DNA of 64,000 nucleotides from an uncultured Actinomycetes bacterium (GTDB lineage: Bacteria > Actinomycetota > Acidimicrobiia > Acidimicrobiales > Microtrichaceae), in assembly GCA_903925745.1 (NCBI GenBank), contig CAIYGQ010000146.1:31076-95075 (forward strand). Reading direction: 5' to 3'. The notes under the pieces were generated by a model. It had not been told where the DNA came from, made no database searches, and saw only the letters and a program-made list of their open reading frames with translations. The position numbers and the translations under genes were made by a program. Of the stretch, positions 11,453 to 19,956 are shown one piece after another; position 1 is the stretch's first letter; each line of letters starts with the position of its first letter.

Positions 11453-11574
11453 GGGCCTGCTGCCGCGAACCTCCCCGGAACACCAGGTCGGTGACGTCCG
11501 CGATCGAGGCCGCTGGTGAGATTCGCTCCACCTGCCTCACGTTGCAGCCGAACTCGACCCGTCCTGAGAACGAC

Positions 11575-11604
11575 CGACGGGAGGACCCGAAGGTCCTCCC
11601 GTCG
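11575..11604 (-). terminator. Hairpin with cUUCGg tetraloop, likely 3' of the phasin-like gene
   Basis: A perfect 13-bp stem (arms 11575-11587 and 11592-11604) with a 4-nt loop. Read on the minus strand the loop is TTCG closed by a C-G pair, the extra-stable cUUCGg class. It lies about 80 bp downstream of the phasin-like stop codon. There is only a weak T-rich tract after it, so it may terminate transcription or protect a 3' end. Confidence 0.6.
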
Positions 11605-11614
11605 ATGGCACCGT

Positions 11615-11636
11615 GTCCGACGGGGGGGTGTCGGAC
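11615..11636 (-). terminator. Second hairpin 3' of the phasin-like gene
   Basis: Arms GTCCGAC and GTCGGAC (7 bp) enclose a loop of seven G and one T on the plus strand, or C-rich on the minus strand. It stands 10 bp from the stronger hairpin at 11575-11604, forming a tandem. It may be part of the same termination or processing region. Confidence 0.4.
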
Positions 11637-11684
11637 CGGGCGGACCCGCGCGCGGTGAGGGGGTACCGCTGCGGGCGAAGGTGA

Positions 11685-12005
11685 TCAGGCGGCGGCGACC
11701 GTGGCCTTCGCTCGACCCGAACGGTCGAGCAGCTGGTCGGTCACGGGGGCGGCGGCCTTCGCGGCGGCCGTGGCGACGGACTTCGAGGTGCTCACGAACT
11801 TGGTCGCGAACTTGGCCTGGTTGTCGATCACCTCGACCGGCGTCGGCAGCTTCTCCGCGAACGGCAGGCTCGGGAACTCGCTGCGGCGCTCGGTGACGAA
11901 GCCGACGGCCTTGGAGACGGCCTTGGTGACGGGCTGCTTCAGGTTCGAGATGGCGTCGATGATCCGGTCCTGGACCTGGCTCACGGGCTGGAGGATGGTG
12001 CTCAC
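11685..12005 (-). CDS. Phasin-like amphipathic protein
   Basis: A 106-residue, alanine-rich protein without signal peptide. It has [20 protein letters not shown], a Leu-Pro-rich hinge ([18 protein letters not shown]) and a second amphipathic helix ([20 protein letters not shown]). This two-helix layout resembles granule-coating phasins, but no motif proves binding to polyhydroxyalkanoate. GTG 12005 is chosen because AGCAGGA lies 5-11 nt upstream. A start farther upstream (12131) would add a Pro/Thr/Gly-rich stretch unlike coding sequence. It is followed by two hairpins and diverges from the peroxiredoxin gene. Confidence 0.6.
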   Translation of the reverse strand: MSTILQPVSQVQDRIIDAISNLKQPVTKAVSKAVGFVTERRSEFPSLPFAEKLPTPVEVIDNQAKFATKFVSTSKSVATAAAKAAAPVTDQLLDRSGRAKATVAAA

Positions 12006-12075
12006 GATGTCCTGCTTTCTGTCGGGGTCCCGACCATCTGTCGGGGTTCCGGTTCTCGGGGGGGTGTTCGCCGCT

Positions 12076-12126
12076 AACTGTAGCAAGCACCTGCTCACTC
12101 CGGTAGTCGGACCGCTTGCGACAGTT
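12076..12126. promoter_or_regulatory. 13-bp inverted repeat in the phasin/peroxiredoxin intergenic region
   Basis: AACTGTAGCAAGC (12076-12088) and GCTTGCGACAGTT (12114-12126) form an inverted repeat with one mismatch and a 25-bp spacer. They sit between the divergent phasin-like and peroxiredoxin genes. The separation of about 38 bp between repeat centres is near an integral number of helical turns, which would suit two protein dimers. The function is inferred. Confidence 0.45.
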
Positions 12127-12169
12127 GTCACTCCTGCGATCGACCGGGACGACGACTGGACGCGTGGCT

Positions 12170-12196
12170 AAATCCTGACTAGTTTTGTCGGGAATT
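12170..12196. promoter_or_regulatory. 27-bp near-palindromic operator upstream of peroxiredoxin
   Basis: Arms AAATCCTGAC and GTCGGGAATT (10 bp each, 8 of 10 complementary) flank a 7-bp AT-rich centre TAGTTTT. The site ends 40 bp before the peroxiredoxin start. Its shape (long AT-bounded dyad with GAC/GTC inner halves) resembles Rrf2/IscR-family sites. That family assignment is only by resemblance, and no such regulator is encoded in this window. Confidence 0.5.
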
Positions 12197-12236
12197 GATC
12201 ACCGGGTGGACCCACCCGCAACGACAGGAGCAGAGC

Positions 12237-12872
12237 GTGAGCATCCGCCTGGGCGACGAGGCCCCCAACTTCACCGCCGAGACCACCGAGGGCACCATCG
12301 ACTTCCACGAGTGGAAGGGCGACAGCTGGGCGATCCTCTTCTCGCACCCCAAGGACTTCACCCCGGTGTGCACCACCGAACTCGGCACCGTCGCCAAGCT
12401 CAAGGACGAGTTCGAGGCGCGCGACGTCAAGGTGATCGGCCTGTCGGTCGACCCGATCGACTCCCACCGCGAGTGGGCCGGGGACATCGAGGAGACCCAG
12501 GGCCAGGCGCTCAACTTCCCGCTGATCGCCGATGACGGCCGGGTCGTCTCGGACCTCTACGACCTGATCCACCCCAACGCCAACGACACCCTGACGGTCC
12601 GGTCGGTGTTCGTGATCGGGCCCGACAACAAGGTGAAGCTCACGCTCACCTACCCGGCCTCGACGGGCCGGAACTTCGACGAGCTGCTGAGGGTCGTCGA
12701 CTCACTGCAGCTGACCGCCCGGCACCAGGTCGCCACCCCCGCCGACTGGAAGCAGGGCGAGGAGGTCATCATCGTCCCGGCCGTCTCCGACGAGGCGGCG
12801 GCCGAGCGCTACCCCGACGGGTGGCGGGCCGACAAGCCCTACCTCCGCTGGGTGCCTCAGCCGACGTCCTGA
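12237..12872 (+). CDS. 1-Cys peroxiredoxin (Prx6 type)
   Basis: A 211-residue thiol peroxidase that reduces peroxides. Seen: FSHPKDFTPVCTTELG with the peroxidatic Cys45, the only cysteine in the protein, and the long C-terminal Prx6 extension ending in GWRADKPYLRWV. Lack of a resolving cysteine marks the 1-Cys class. GTG 12237 follows AGGAG at 12226-12230. A near-palindrome lies 40 bp upstream, suggesting redox-linked control. Its last 16 bp overlap the 3' end of the convergent cyclase/ATPase gene. Confidence 0.92.
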   Translation: MSIRLGDEAPNFTAETTEGTIDFHEWKGDSWAILFSHPKDFTPVCTTELGTVAKLKDEFEARDVKVIGLSVDPIDSHREWAGDIEETQGQALNFPLIADDGRVVSDLYDLIHPNANDTLTVRSVFVIGPDNKVKLTLTYPASTGRNFDELLRVVDSLQLTARHQVATPADWKQGEEVIIVPAVSDEAAAERYPDGWRADKPYLRWVPQPTS

Positions 12873-15800
12873 CCCCGGGCGATCCCGGCGATCCGCCGGT
12901 AGACCTCCCGCCAGCGGGTGTCCGAGATCCCCAGGACGGCGAGCCGCCGTTCGCAGTCGTCCGCGATCGACGACGACGGCCGGTGGCTCGCCTCCAGGCG
13001 GACCGAGTGGGCGAGGACGACCAGCGCGTGCGCCAGAACGTCCTCGGTGGCGGCCGCCGTCGAGCGGGCCCGCTCCTGGGCGTCGTCGCCGTCGGGGCCC
13101 GGGGCGACCAGGGCGAGCACCAACTCGGCGGCCAGACGGTCCAGGTAGGTGACGCGGTCGGCATCGGCGAGCGCCGCGGTCGCCGCCACGACGGCGTCGT
13201 CCACCCGTCCGGCTGCGGCGCACACCAGCGCGATCGCCGAGACCGTGTAGCCCGAGCGACCGTCGACCGGCGGGGCACCGTCGCCGACCCCCAGCAACTC
13301 GAGCGCCTCGTCGATCCGACCCACCTGGGTCAGGGCCAACGCCGAGATCGTCTGCTGTTCATCCAGGCCGACCGGGGTCTGCGGCGGGTCCACCCCCGCC
13401 TCCAGGTCGGCCACGGCGGACTCGGGTTGGCCGAGCTGCACCTCGGTGGAGCGCGAGACGGACCGGGCGAACCCCGTCGACGTCGACGCGCTCTGGGTGC
13501 GGGCCTCGGCCAGAAGGTCCTGACCGTGTTCCACGTTGCCGGCCATCACCCCGGCCCGGCCGGCCACCGACAGCGCCTGTTCCAGGCCGACCGGGTCACC
13601 GGCGGCCCGCAGCGCGACCACCGCCAGGTCCGCCTCGTCGACCGCCTCACCGGTCCGGCCGACCCAGAGCCGGATCCCCGCCCGGACGACGCGCATCATG
13701 CCCTCGCCGTAGCGGTCACCCCGGCGCTCGCTCTCCCGCAGCACCCAGGCCGCCAACTCGTCCGCACCGGCGAAGTCCCCCTGGATGAACAACAGGTAGG
13801 CCCGCAGGCCCTCGACCCAGGCCAGGCCACCGGAGTCACCGACCTCGTCGAAGGCGGCCCGGGACTCGACGAGCGCCTGGGCGGCGACGTCGATCCGGCC
13901 GTCGGTGAAGGCGATCCACGCCAGGTTCTGCAGCGACCACGCCTCGCCCCGCCGGTCGCCGACGGCCCGGAAGGCCTCGAGGGCGTGGGCGATCGGGTCC
14001 TCGGCGCCGCGGTTGTCGCCGCGCAGCAACCGCGACATGCCGCGCTGCCGCAGGGCCTCGGCCCGGCCGCGAACGTCGCCCAGTGCGTCGACCAGGTCGA
14101 GCGCCGCGTCGATCTCCTCCTCGGCCAGCAGCACCTCGCCCGACCGCGATGCCGCGGCCGCCAGACTCAGGTAGGCCTCGGCCCGGGCGGCGTCGTCGAC
14201 GAGCGCCTCGGCGTGGGCCATGGCGGCCGAGGCGTCCTCCCGCGCCCCCGCCACCTGCCACTGCTCGACCCGGGAGCGCGACCGGCACACGAGCGCCTCG
14301 AACCGGCGGCGGTGGTCACCCTCGTCCAGGATCTCGAGCACCTGGGTGGCCAGGCGCTCCGCCTGCGGGTACGAGCCGGCCTGCTCGGCTCGCCGGGCGG
14401 CGAGCAGCGCCCAGTGCACCGACCGGTCGAGCAGTGACGGGTCGACGGCCCCCTCGCTGCTCAGGCTCAACCGCACCGCCTCCACGTAGTGGCGGGCGAT
14501 CGTCTCGACGTCGCGGTCGTCGGCGTCGACGTCGACCAGGTGCTCGTCGAAGTAGCGGGCGATCCCGACGTGACGCTGCATGCGGTCGCGTCGGGTGAGC
14601 CGCGAGTAGGCCACCTCCCGGACCAGGTCCGACCGGAACGACCACTCGTCGCCGTCCGAGACGAGCACGTCCTTCTCCACGAGCGAGGCGACGACCGCGC
14701 TCACGTCCTCCTCGCCCCGGATCGCCCGAGCCGTCAGGTGCAGCACCCCGACCGGGCCGGCCGATCCCCACACGGCGGCGTCCTCGAGCACGTGCTGCTC
14801 CTCGGCCGACAGGCCGTCGACCCGGGCCGCCACCAGCCCGCGGAGTGTGTCGGGCAACGACTCCGGCACCGCGGCCGGGGATCCGGTCGTCCCCGGCTCG
14901 ACCACGCGGTCGGCGCCGACCAACGAGACGAGCTCCTCCAGGTAGAACGGGTTGCCGCCGGAGCGGTCCAGGAGCACCTGACGGTCGACCGGGGTCAGTT
15001 CCCGCCCGCCGAGCGAGTCGAGCAACGTGCCCGCCGCGTCCCGGTCCAGGGGACCCAGGTTCAACACGAGCGAGTTGAAGCGACCCCAGCCCGGCGACCA
15101 GTGCTCCTGCAGCGAACGTCTGGCCGTCGCCACGAGCACGAACGGCTGCCGGGCGAGCTGGGTCGACAGCTCGTCGATCAGGTCGAGCACCGCCTGATCG
15201 GCCCAGTGCAGGTCGGCGAGGCGGACCAGCAGCGGATGACGGCGCAGGATGCCCTCCACGTACCGGAGGAGCGCCCCGGTGGCCTCGGCCCGGGCCCTCG
15301 ACCCCGGCAGGAGCCGGAGCGGGGTGTCGTAGCCCATCAGGTGCAACAGGCCCTCGACGGTCGCCCGCAGTTCCGCCGGCGTGGCGTCGTCCCCACAGGA
15401 CCAGGCGACCGACCGCTCGGTGCGCGGCCTGGCGACCTCGAGTGGGTCGTCGTGACCGATCGCGCACCCGGCCCGCAACGCCTCGGCGACCGGCCACCAC
15501 GGATTCGCCTCGCCGTAGGGCACGCACCGGCCCGCCACCTCGACCACGCCGTCGGTCGCCCGCACCACCTCGGCCAGCTCGTTGGCGAGTCGCGTCTTGC
15601 CGACCCCCGCTTCGCCCAGCAGCACCACGTGCAGGCCCCGGCCGGTCCGGATCGACAGGTGGACGGCGTTGGTCAACAACGTCATCTCGTCGTCGCGACC
15701 GATCAGCGGGGTGACCAACCGGCGCGGCCGGTGGCCCGGCGGCAACAGCGCCGACCTCGCGACCCAGACGTTGACCGGTCGCTCCCGACCACGGGCGACG

Positions 15801-16372
15801 AGCGCACCGCGGGACTCGAACTCGATGACCTCGCTCGTCGCCAGGTAGGTGCTCTCACCGACGAGCACCTCGTCGGGGCCGGCCATCGTCTGCAGCCGCG
15901 ACGCCGTGTTCACCACGTCACCCATGGCGGTGTAGTCGCCGCCGGCCCGCAGGGCGCCCACGAGGACCTCGCCCGTGTTGACGCCGACCCGCATCTGGAG
16001 CGCGGCGCCGCTCGATGACGAGTACTCGGCCAGCGTCTCCTGCATCCGCAGCGCCGCCCGCACGGCCCGCTCCGCGTCGTCCTCGTGGGCGACCGGTGCG
16101 CCGAACAGGGCGACGATCGCGTCCCCCAGGATCTTGTCCACCTTGCCGCCGAACGCGGTCACGTCGCCGACCAGCCGTTCGAAGGCCGACTCGACGAGGC
16201 GCTTCACCTCCTCGGGGTCACGGGTCTCGGACAGCGCCGTGAAACCGACCAGGTCGGCGAACAACACGGTGACGACCCGGCGCTCCTCGGTGGGCTGCAC
16301 CAGCGACTGGCCGCACGACCAGCAGAACCGGGCGCCGACGGCGCACTCCGTTCCACAACTCGGACAGTCCAT
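12857..16372 (-). CDS. Zinc-ribbon / class III cyclase / AAA-type ATPase / TPR-like regulator
   Basis: A 1171-residue multidomain signalling protein. Order: zinc ribbon CPSCG...FCWSCG (3-20); a class III nucleotide cyclase domain starting VLFADLVGFTALSE, with VDKILGDAIVALFG and GDVVNTASRL keeping both metal Asp residues, the purine-specifying Lys and the Asn/Arg pair; a P-loop GEAGVGKTRL near residue 255; then a long Ala/Arg/Glu-rich tail of TPR-like helices. The layout matches cyclase-ATPases that resemble MalT/AfsR-type STAND proteins, but no DNA-binding domain is evident. ATG 16372 is preceded by TATGCT 8 nt upstream. It probably makes cAMP under control of the ATPase module (inference). 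Confidence 0.88.
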   Translation of the reverse strand: MDCPSCGTECAVGARFCWSCGQSLVQPTEERRVVTVLFADLVGFTALSETRDPEEVKRLVESAFERLVGDVTAFGGKVDKILGDAIVALFGAPVAHEDDAERAVRAALRMQETLAEYSSSSGAALQMRVGVNTGEVLVGALRAGGDYTAMGDVVNTASRLQTMAGPDEVLVGESTYLATSEVIEFESRGALVARGRERPVNVWVARSALLPPGHRPRRLVTPLIGRDDEMTLLTNAVHLSIRTGRGLHVVLLGEAGVGKTRLANELAEVVRATDGVVEVAGRCVPYGEANPWWPVAEALRAGCAIGHDDPLEVARPRTERSVAWSCGDDATPAELRATVEGLLHLMGYDTPLRLLPGSRARAEATGALLRYVEGILRRHPLLVRLADLHWADQAVLDLIDELSTQLARQPFVLVATARRSLQEHWSPGWGRFNSLVLNLGPLDRDAAGTLLDSLGGRELTPVDRQVLLDRSGGNPFYLEELVSLVGADRVVEPGTTGSPAAVPESLPDTLRGLVAARVDGLSAEEQHVLEDAAVWGSAGPVGVLHLTARAIRGEEDVSAVVASLVEKDVLVSDGDEWSFRSDLVREVAYSRLTRRDRMQRHVGIARYFDEHLVDVDADDRDVETIARHYVEAVRLSLSSEGAVDPSLLDRSVHWALLAARRAEQAGSYPQAERLATQVLEILDEGDHRRRFEALVCRSRSRVEQWQVAGAREDASAAMAHAEALVDDAARAEAYLSLAAAASRSGEVLLAEEEIDAALDLVDALGDVRGRAEALRQRGMSRLLRGDNRGAEDPIAHALEAFRAVGDRRGEAWSLQNLAWIAFTDGRIDVAAQALVESRAAFDEVGDSGGLAWVEGLRAYLLFIQGDFAGADELAAWVLRESERRGDRYGEGMMRVVRAGIRLWVGRTGEAVDEADLAVVALRAAGDPVGLEQALSVAGRAGVMAGNVEHGQDLLAEARTQSASTSTGFARSVSRSTEVQLGQPESAVADLEAGVDPPQTPVGLDEQQTISALALTQVGRIDEALELLGVGDGAPPVDGRSGYTVSAIALVCAAAGRVDDAVVAATAALADADRVTYLDRLAAELVLALVAPGPDGDDAQERARSTAAATEDVLAHALVVLAHSVRLEASHRPSSSIADDCERRLAVLGISDTRWREVYRRIAGIARGQDVG

Positions 16373-16380
16373 CCCGCCGA

Positions 16381-16445
16381 AGCATACGGGACGCCCGCGG
16401 ACCCCACTCCCGGTACTTGTGTCGCCGCGCGGCGCCGTCGACACT
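16381..16445. promoter_or_regulatory. Divergent -10 boxes for the cyclase/ATPase and GT-C genes
   Basis: The 79-bp gap between the two start codons holds TATGCT on the minus strand (16386-16381), 8 nt before ATG 16372, and GACACT on the plus strand (16440-16445), 6 nt before GTG 16452. Neither start has a Shine-Dalgarno sequence, so both transcripts would begin at or near the start codon. Confidence 0.45.
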
Positions 16446-16451
16446 GGTCCC

Positions 16452-18089
16452 GTGACCGGCACCGCCGCACCGTCCGACCAGACCGTCGACCCGGCCGACC
16501 GTGAGGTCCCGGTCCCCGTCGTCGCCGCGCTGGCCGTCGCCAGCGCCGTGGCCGCGCTGTTGACCAACCTGGGCGGGATCGCCGTCGGTGACGACGGAGT
16601 CGGCTACACGGCGATCGCGGACTCCCTCCTGGCCGGCGACGGTCTCGGCTACTTCCTCGAGGATCCACTCACCGTGTGGCCACCACTGTGGCCCGCCCTC
16701 ATGGCCCTGCTGTCGTGGATCACGCCGCTCGACCCCCAGGGGTCGGCCGTCGTCCTGAACGCCGCGGTGAGCGCCGTGGCGGTGGTGGTGGGCTGGCGGG
16801 TGCTGCGCCGCTTCGTGCGCGATGGCCGACTGGTCCTGCTCGGCACCGTCGTCGTGGCCCTGGGGTCGTCGACCATCGGCTTCGGTCACCTGCTGATGAC
16901 CGACCGGGCGTTCGCCGTCGTGGTGTTGTGCTGGGTCCTGGCGCTGTCGAACCTCTGGGAGGCCGAACGGCCGGACGGTGGCCGCCGGGCGTGGCCGTGG
17001 CTGGTGGCCGCCATGGCCCTGGTGTGGCTGGGGTTCTCGCTGCGCTACGTGGCCGTCGTCCTGATCCCCACGGGCGCGCTCTGGTTGCTCCTCGACGTGC
17101 GCCACCGGTTCACCCGGCGCCTCGCCGACGCCGCAGCGTTCACCCTGGGCGCGGCCGTCGTCCCCGCGGCGTGGGTGGCCCGCAACCTGGCCGCCGACGG
17201 CACGGTGCTCGGACCGCGCTACCGCTCCGCCCGCGGGTTGCTGCAGAACGCATCGGACGTCGTGGCGACCCTCGGACGCTTCACCCTGCCGGGAGTGGCG
17301 AACGGCCGGGAACGGCTGTGGGCGGCCGTCGCGGTCGTCACGCTGGTGGCGGCCGTCGCGTTGGCGTGGCGGATCGTCCGGGCGACCGCCGACGAGCGCG
17401 GCACGTCCGCGGGTCGGGTCGTCGGGCGGACGCTCTCCGGGCCGACGGGACTGCTGGTCCTCACGCCGGTCCTCTACCTCGTCTACATCCTGTACATCCG
17501 CTCGACCACGGCGCTGAACCAGCTCGACCTGCGACTGCTGGAGCCCGCCTACCTGCCCCTGCTCGTCACCGCACTCGTGCTGGTCGCCAGGGCCCGCCGG
17601 ATCCCGCCGCCGGACGCGAGCCCGTGGTGGCGGGTCGCGTCGGTCGCCGCCGTGGTCTGGGCGGTCGCCAACGTGGTGGCCGGCCTGGCAGCCGTGGTGC
17701 TCTTCGCCACCGGAGACCCCTTCTTCGAGGGCAACTACTCCAAGGACGGCTTCGACCGGGTCCGGGCATCGGCGGCACTCGACACGCTCCCTGCGGGTTG
17801 CGTCGACTCGTCGAACCTGCCGAACGCCCTGTACCCCGAACTCGAGGCGGACTGGAGTCCCCGGCGGACCGGCCAGGAGTCGGACGAGCCGGTCGACGAC
17901 CTGGACGTCGTGGTCGAGGAGTTGGGACAGGGGGTGCGGCACTGCCTGGTGTGGGTGGACCAGCCGCCCCGCTACGGCAACCTGTGGACCCGCGAACAGC
18001 TCGCGGAACGGCTCGACCTGGTCGAGCTCGCCCGGGACGGCGACGTCACCGTCTACGAGCTCCGCCTGCCCGTCACCACCACCGGGTGA
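16452..18089 (+). CDS. Polytopic GT-C-like membrane glycosyltransferase (paralogue)
   Basis: A 545-residue membrane protein paralogous to the one at 7987-9552. It shares GDDGVGYTAIADSL in the first loop, the WPPLWPALMALL motif, and a C-terminal soluble region with SPRRTGQESDEPVDDL. About ten hydrophobic segments are visible. GTG 16452 has GACACT 6 nt upstream and gives a short Pro/Asp-rich cytoplasmic tail before the first helix. A GT2 gene follows 55 bp downstream, so the two could act on the same envelope glycan. The sugar donor is unknown. Confidence 0.7.
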   Translation: MTGTAAPSDQTVDPADREVPVPVVAALAVASAVAALLTNLGGIAVGDDGVGYTAIADSLLAGDGLGYFLEDPLTVWPPLWPALMALLSWITPLDPQGSAVVLNAAVSAVAVVVGWRVLRRFVRDGRLVLLGTVVVALGSSTIGFGHLLMTDRAFAVVVLCWVLALSNLWEAERPDGGRRAWPWLVAAMALVWLGFSLRYVAVVLIPTGALWLLLDVRHRFTRRLADAAAFTLGAAVVPAAWVARNLAADGTVLGPRYRSARGLLQNASDVVATLGRFTLPGVANGRERLWAAVAVVTLVAAVALAWRIVRATADERGTSAGRVVGRTLSGPTGLLVLTPVLYLVYILYIRSTTALNQLDLRLLEPAYLPLLVTALVLVARARRIPPPDASPWWRVASVAAVVWAVANVVAGLAAVVLFATGDPFFEGNYSKDGFDRVRASAALDTLPAGCVDSSNLPNALYPELEADWSPRRTGQESDEPVDDLDVVVEELGQGVRHCLVWVDQPPRYGNLWTREQLAERLDLVELARDGDVTVYELRLPVTTTG

Positions 18090-18144
18090 CCATCGCGGCG
18101 CGACGGTCCACGCCTGAGCGTGGTCGGTCGATCACAATGTTGCT

Positions 18145-19146
18145 GTGCAGCCGCGATTCAGCGTGGTGGTCCCTGTCCGGGATCGGGCCGACGCCGTCGG
18201 ACGCGTGGTCACCGGCGTCCTGACGCAGACCTTCGCGGACACCGAGGTGATCGTCGTCGACGACGGCTCGACCGACGAGACCGTGGCGGCCGTGCGGGCG
18301 GCCGGCGACGAGCGGGTGCGGGTGGTCCACCAGGAGCCGGCCGGGACCGCCGCCGCGCTCGCCTCAGGGCTCGATGCCGCTCGGGGGCGCTGGTCGGCGG
18401 TGGTCGACGTCGACACCGAGCTCAGCGCCGTGTGGCTGGCCCGTCTGGGGCGGCTCGTCGACTCGACGGGGGCGCGGTTCGCGACCTGCGGGGGCGAACA
18501 ACGGCACCTGGACGGATCCACCACCCCGATCTCACCCCGGGCCGGATCGAGTGACCCTCTGGCGGGGGCCTGCCTGCGCAGCGGTGCGTTCGTGACCGAG
18601 ACACCGCTGCTGCGCCACGCCGCCGACCGGCTCCGGACCGACGAGCTGAACGCTCAGGCCAATCCGACCGCCGTGATCGGGGGCGAGGCGCTGCGGCGGG
18701 TCCTGGACGAGGACGCGGTCGTCGCCCGCACACCCGAACGCCTGGTCCGATGGTCCGAGCCCACGGCCATGCCGCCGGTCGACGGTGACGAGCTCCGGCT
18801 GGAGTGGGCCTTCCAGGCGCTCGACGTGCTGGCCCGGAGCCCGATCCCGGACGCGGCGCTGCTGGCCCGCTACGCGACCATCGGTGGCGTGGCGGCCGCC
18901 CGGCTGCGGCGCCGGGCCGACTCACGAATGTTGTTCCGCATCGCGTGCATGTCCCAGCCCGAGGTGCGTGAGCACTGGGGTCGGCTGATCGTGAGCTACG
19001 TGGCGCCGGTCAGCGACCGGGTCTGGAACCCGGAGACCCGACCGGCCGGTTCCGATCCGGAACCCGGGCCCGATCCGGAACCCGGTCCCGGGTGCGAGCC
19101 GGTGGTCGAGCCGACCGACGGGAACGTGCCACCGCCCCATCACTGA
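18145..19146 (+). CDS. Family 2 glycosyltransferase
   Basis: A 333-residue GT-A-fold enzyme. The N-terminus FSVVVPVRDRADAVGRVV and EVIVVDDGSTDET are the standard GT2 start and first Asp motif, and VVDVDTELS fits the DXD position. No membrane anchor is evident. The C-terminus ends in a low-complexity DPEPGPDPEPGPG tail encoded by an 18-bp tandem repeat. GTG 18145 has CACAAT 6 nt upstream and no Shine-Dalgarno, so it is likely leaderless. Confidence 0.82.
   Translation: MQPRFSVVVPVRDRADAVGRVVTGVLTQTFADTEVIVVDDGSTDETVAAVRAAGDERVRVVHQEPAGTAAALASGLDAARGRWSAVVDVDTELSAVWLARLGRLVDSTGARFATCGGEQRHLDGSTTPISPRAGSSDPLAGACLRSGAFVTETPLLRHAADRLRTDELNAQANPTAVIGGEALRRVLDEDAVVARTPERLVRWSEPTAMPPVDGDELRLEWAFQALDVLARSPIPDAALLARYATIGGVAAARLRRRADSRMLFRIACMSQPEVREHWGRLIVSYVAPVSDRVWNPETRPAGSDPEPGPDPEPGPGCEPVVEPTDGNVPPPHH
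19053..19088 (+). repeat. 18-bp in-frame tandem duplication near the GT2 3' end
   Basis: Two 18-bp units at 19053-19070 and 19071-19088 differ at one base and encode the repeated DPEPGP tail of the glycosyltransferase. The unit length is a multiple of three, so the frame is kept. Confidence 0.8.
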
Positions 19147-19198
19147 CCGGGTCCGGGCCGATGGCCGTCACGACCGGGGCAGTCGCTAGCCTCGCAGC

Positions 19199-19951
19199 AT
19201 GTCCACCTCCACCGACCCCACTGCGACGACCGGAGCCGCCGGCGCCCTCGAGGCCGTCAAGGTCTACGGCGAGGGCGACACCGAGGTCCGGGCCCTCGAC
19301 GGGGTCAGCGTCAGCTTCGACCGGGGCCGCTTCACGGCGATCATGGGTCCGTCGGGATCCGGGAAGTCGACGCTCATGCACTGCCTGGCGGGCCTCGACC
19401 GACTGAGCTCGGGCCGCGTGTTCATCGGGGACACGTTCCTGGACGAGCTCAACGACGCCAGGCTGACCGAGCTACGACGCGACAAGGTCGGCTTCGTCTT
19501 CCAGGCCTTCAACCTGATCCCCACGCTCAGCGCGGCCGAGAACATCACGCTCCCCATGGACCTGGCGGGCCGGAAGCCCGACCAGGGGTGGATGGACCAG
19601 ATCATCGGCATCGTCGGACTGGCCGACCGGCTGAGCCACCGGCCCTCCGAGCTCTCCGGCGGCCAGCAACAGCGCGTCGCCGTGGCCCGCGCGCTGGCCA
19701 GTCGGCCCGAGATCGTCTTCGCCGACGAACCGACGGGCAACCTGGACTCCCGCTCGGGCCAGGAGGTCCTGGGCTTCATGCGGTACGCCGTGTCGGACCT
19801 GGGCCAGACCATCGTGATGGTCACCCACGACCCGAACGCAGCCGCGTACGCCGACCGGGTCGTGTTCCTGGCCGACGGCCGGATCGTGGACCAGATGGAC
19901 CAGCCGAACGCCGAGCGGATCATCGACTCCATGAAGCGCCTGGGCAGCTGA
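19199..19951 (+). CDS. ABC transporter ATP-binding protein (MacB/LolD type)
   Basis: A 250-residue ATPase. Seen: Walker A GPSGSGKST near residue 60, Q-loop VFQAFNLIP, signature LSGGQQQRVAVARAL, Walker B EIVFADEPTGNLDS and H-loop VMVTHDP. EPTGNLDS marks the MacB/LolD/FtsE group that partners FtsX-type permeases. The permease gene starts 5 nt after its stop. ATG 19199 has TAGCCT (19187-19192) 6 nt upstream, so the operon probably starts with a leaderless mRNA. Confidence 0.92.
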   Translation: MSTSTDPTATTGAAGALEAVKVYGEGDTEVRALDGVSVSFDRGRFTAIMGPSGSGKSTLMHCLAGLDRLSSGRVFIGDTFLDELNDARLTELRRDKVGFVFQAFNLIPTLSAAENITLPMDLAGRKPDQGWMDQIIGIVGLADRLSHRPSELSGGQQQRVAVARALASRPEIVFADEPTGNLDSRSGQEVLGFMRYAVSDLGQTIVMVTHDPNAAAYADRVVFLADGRIVDQMDQPNAERIIDSMKRLGS

Positions 19952-19956
19952 GCCGC

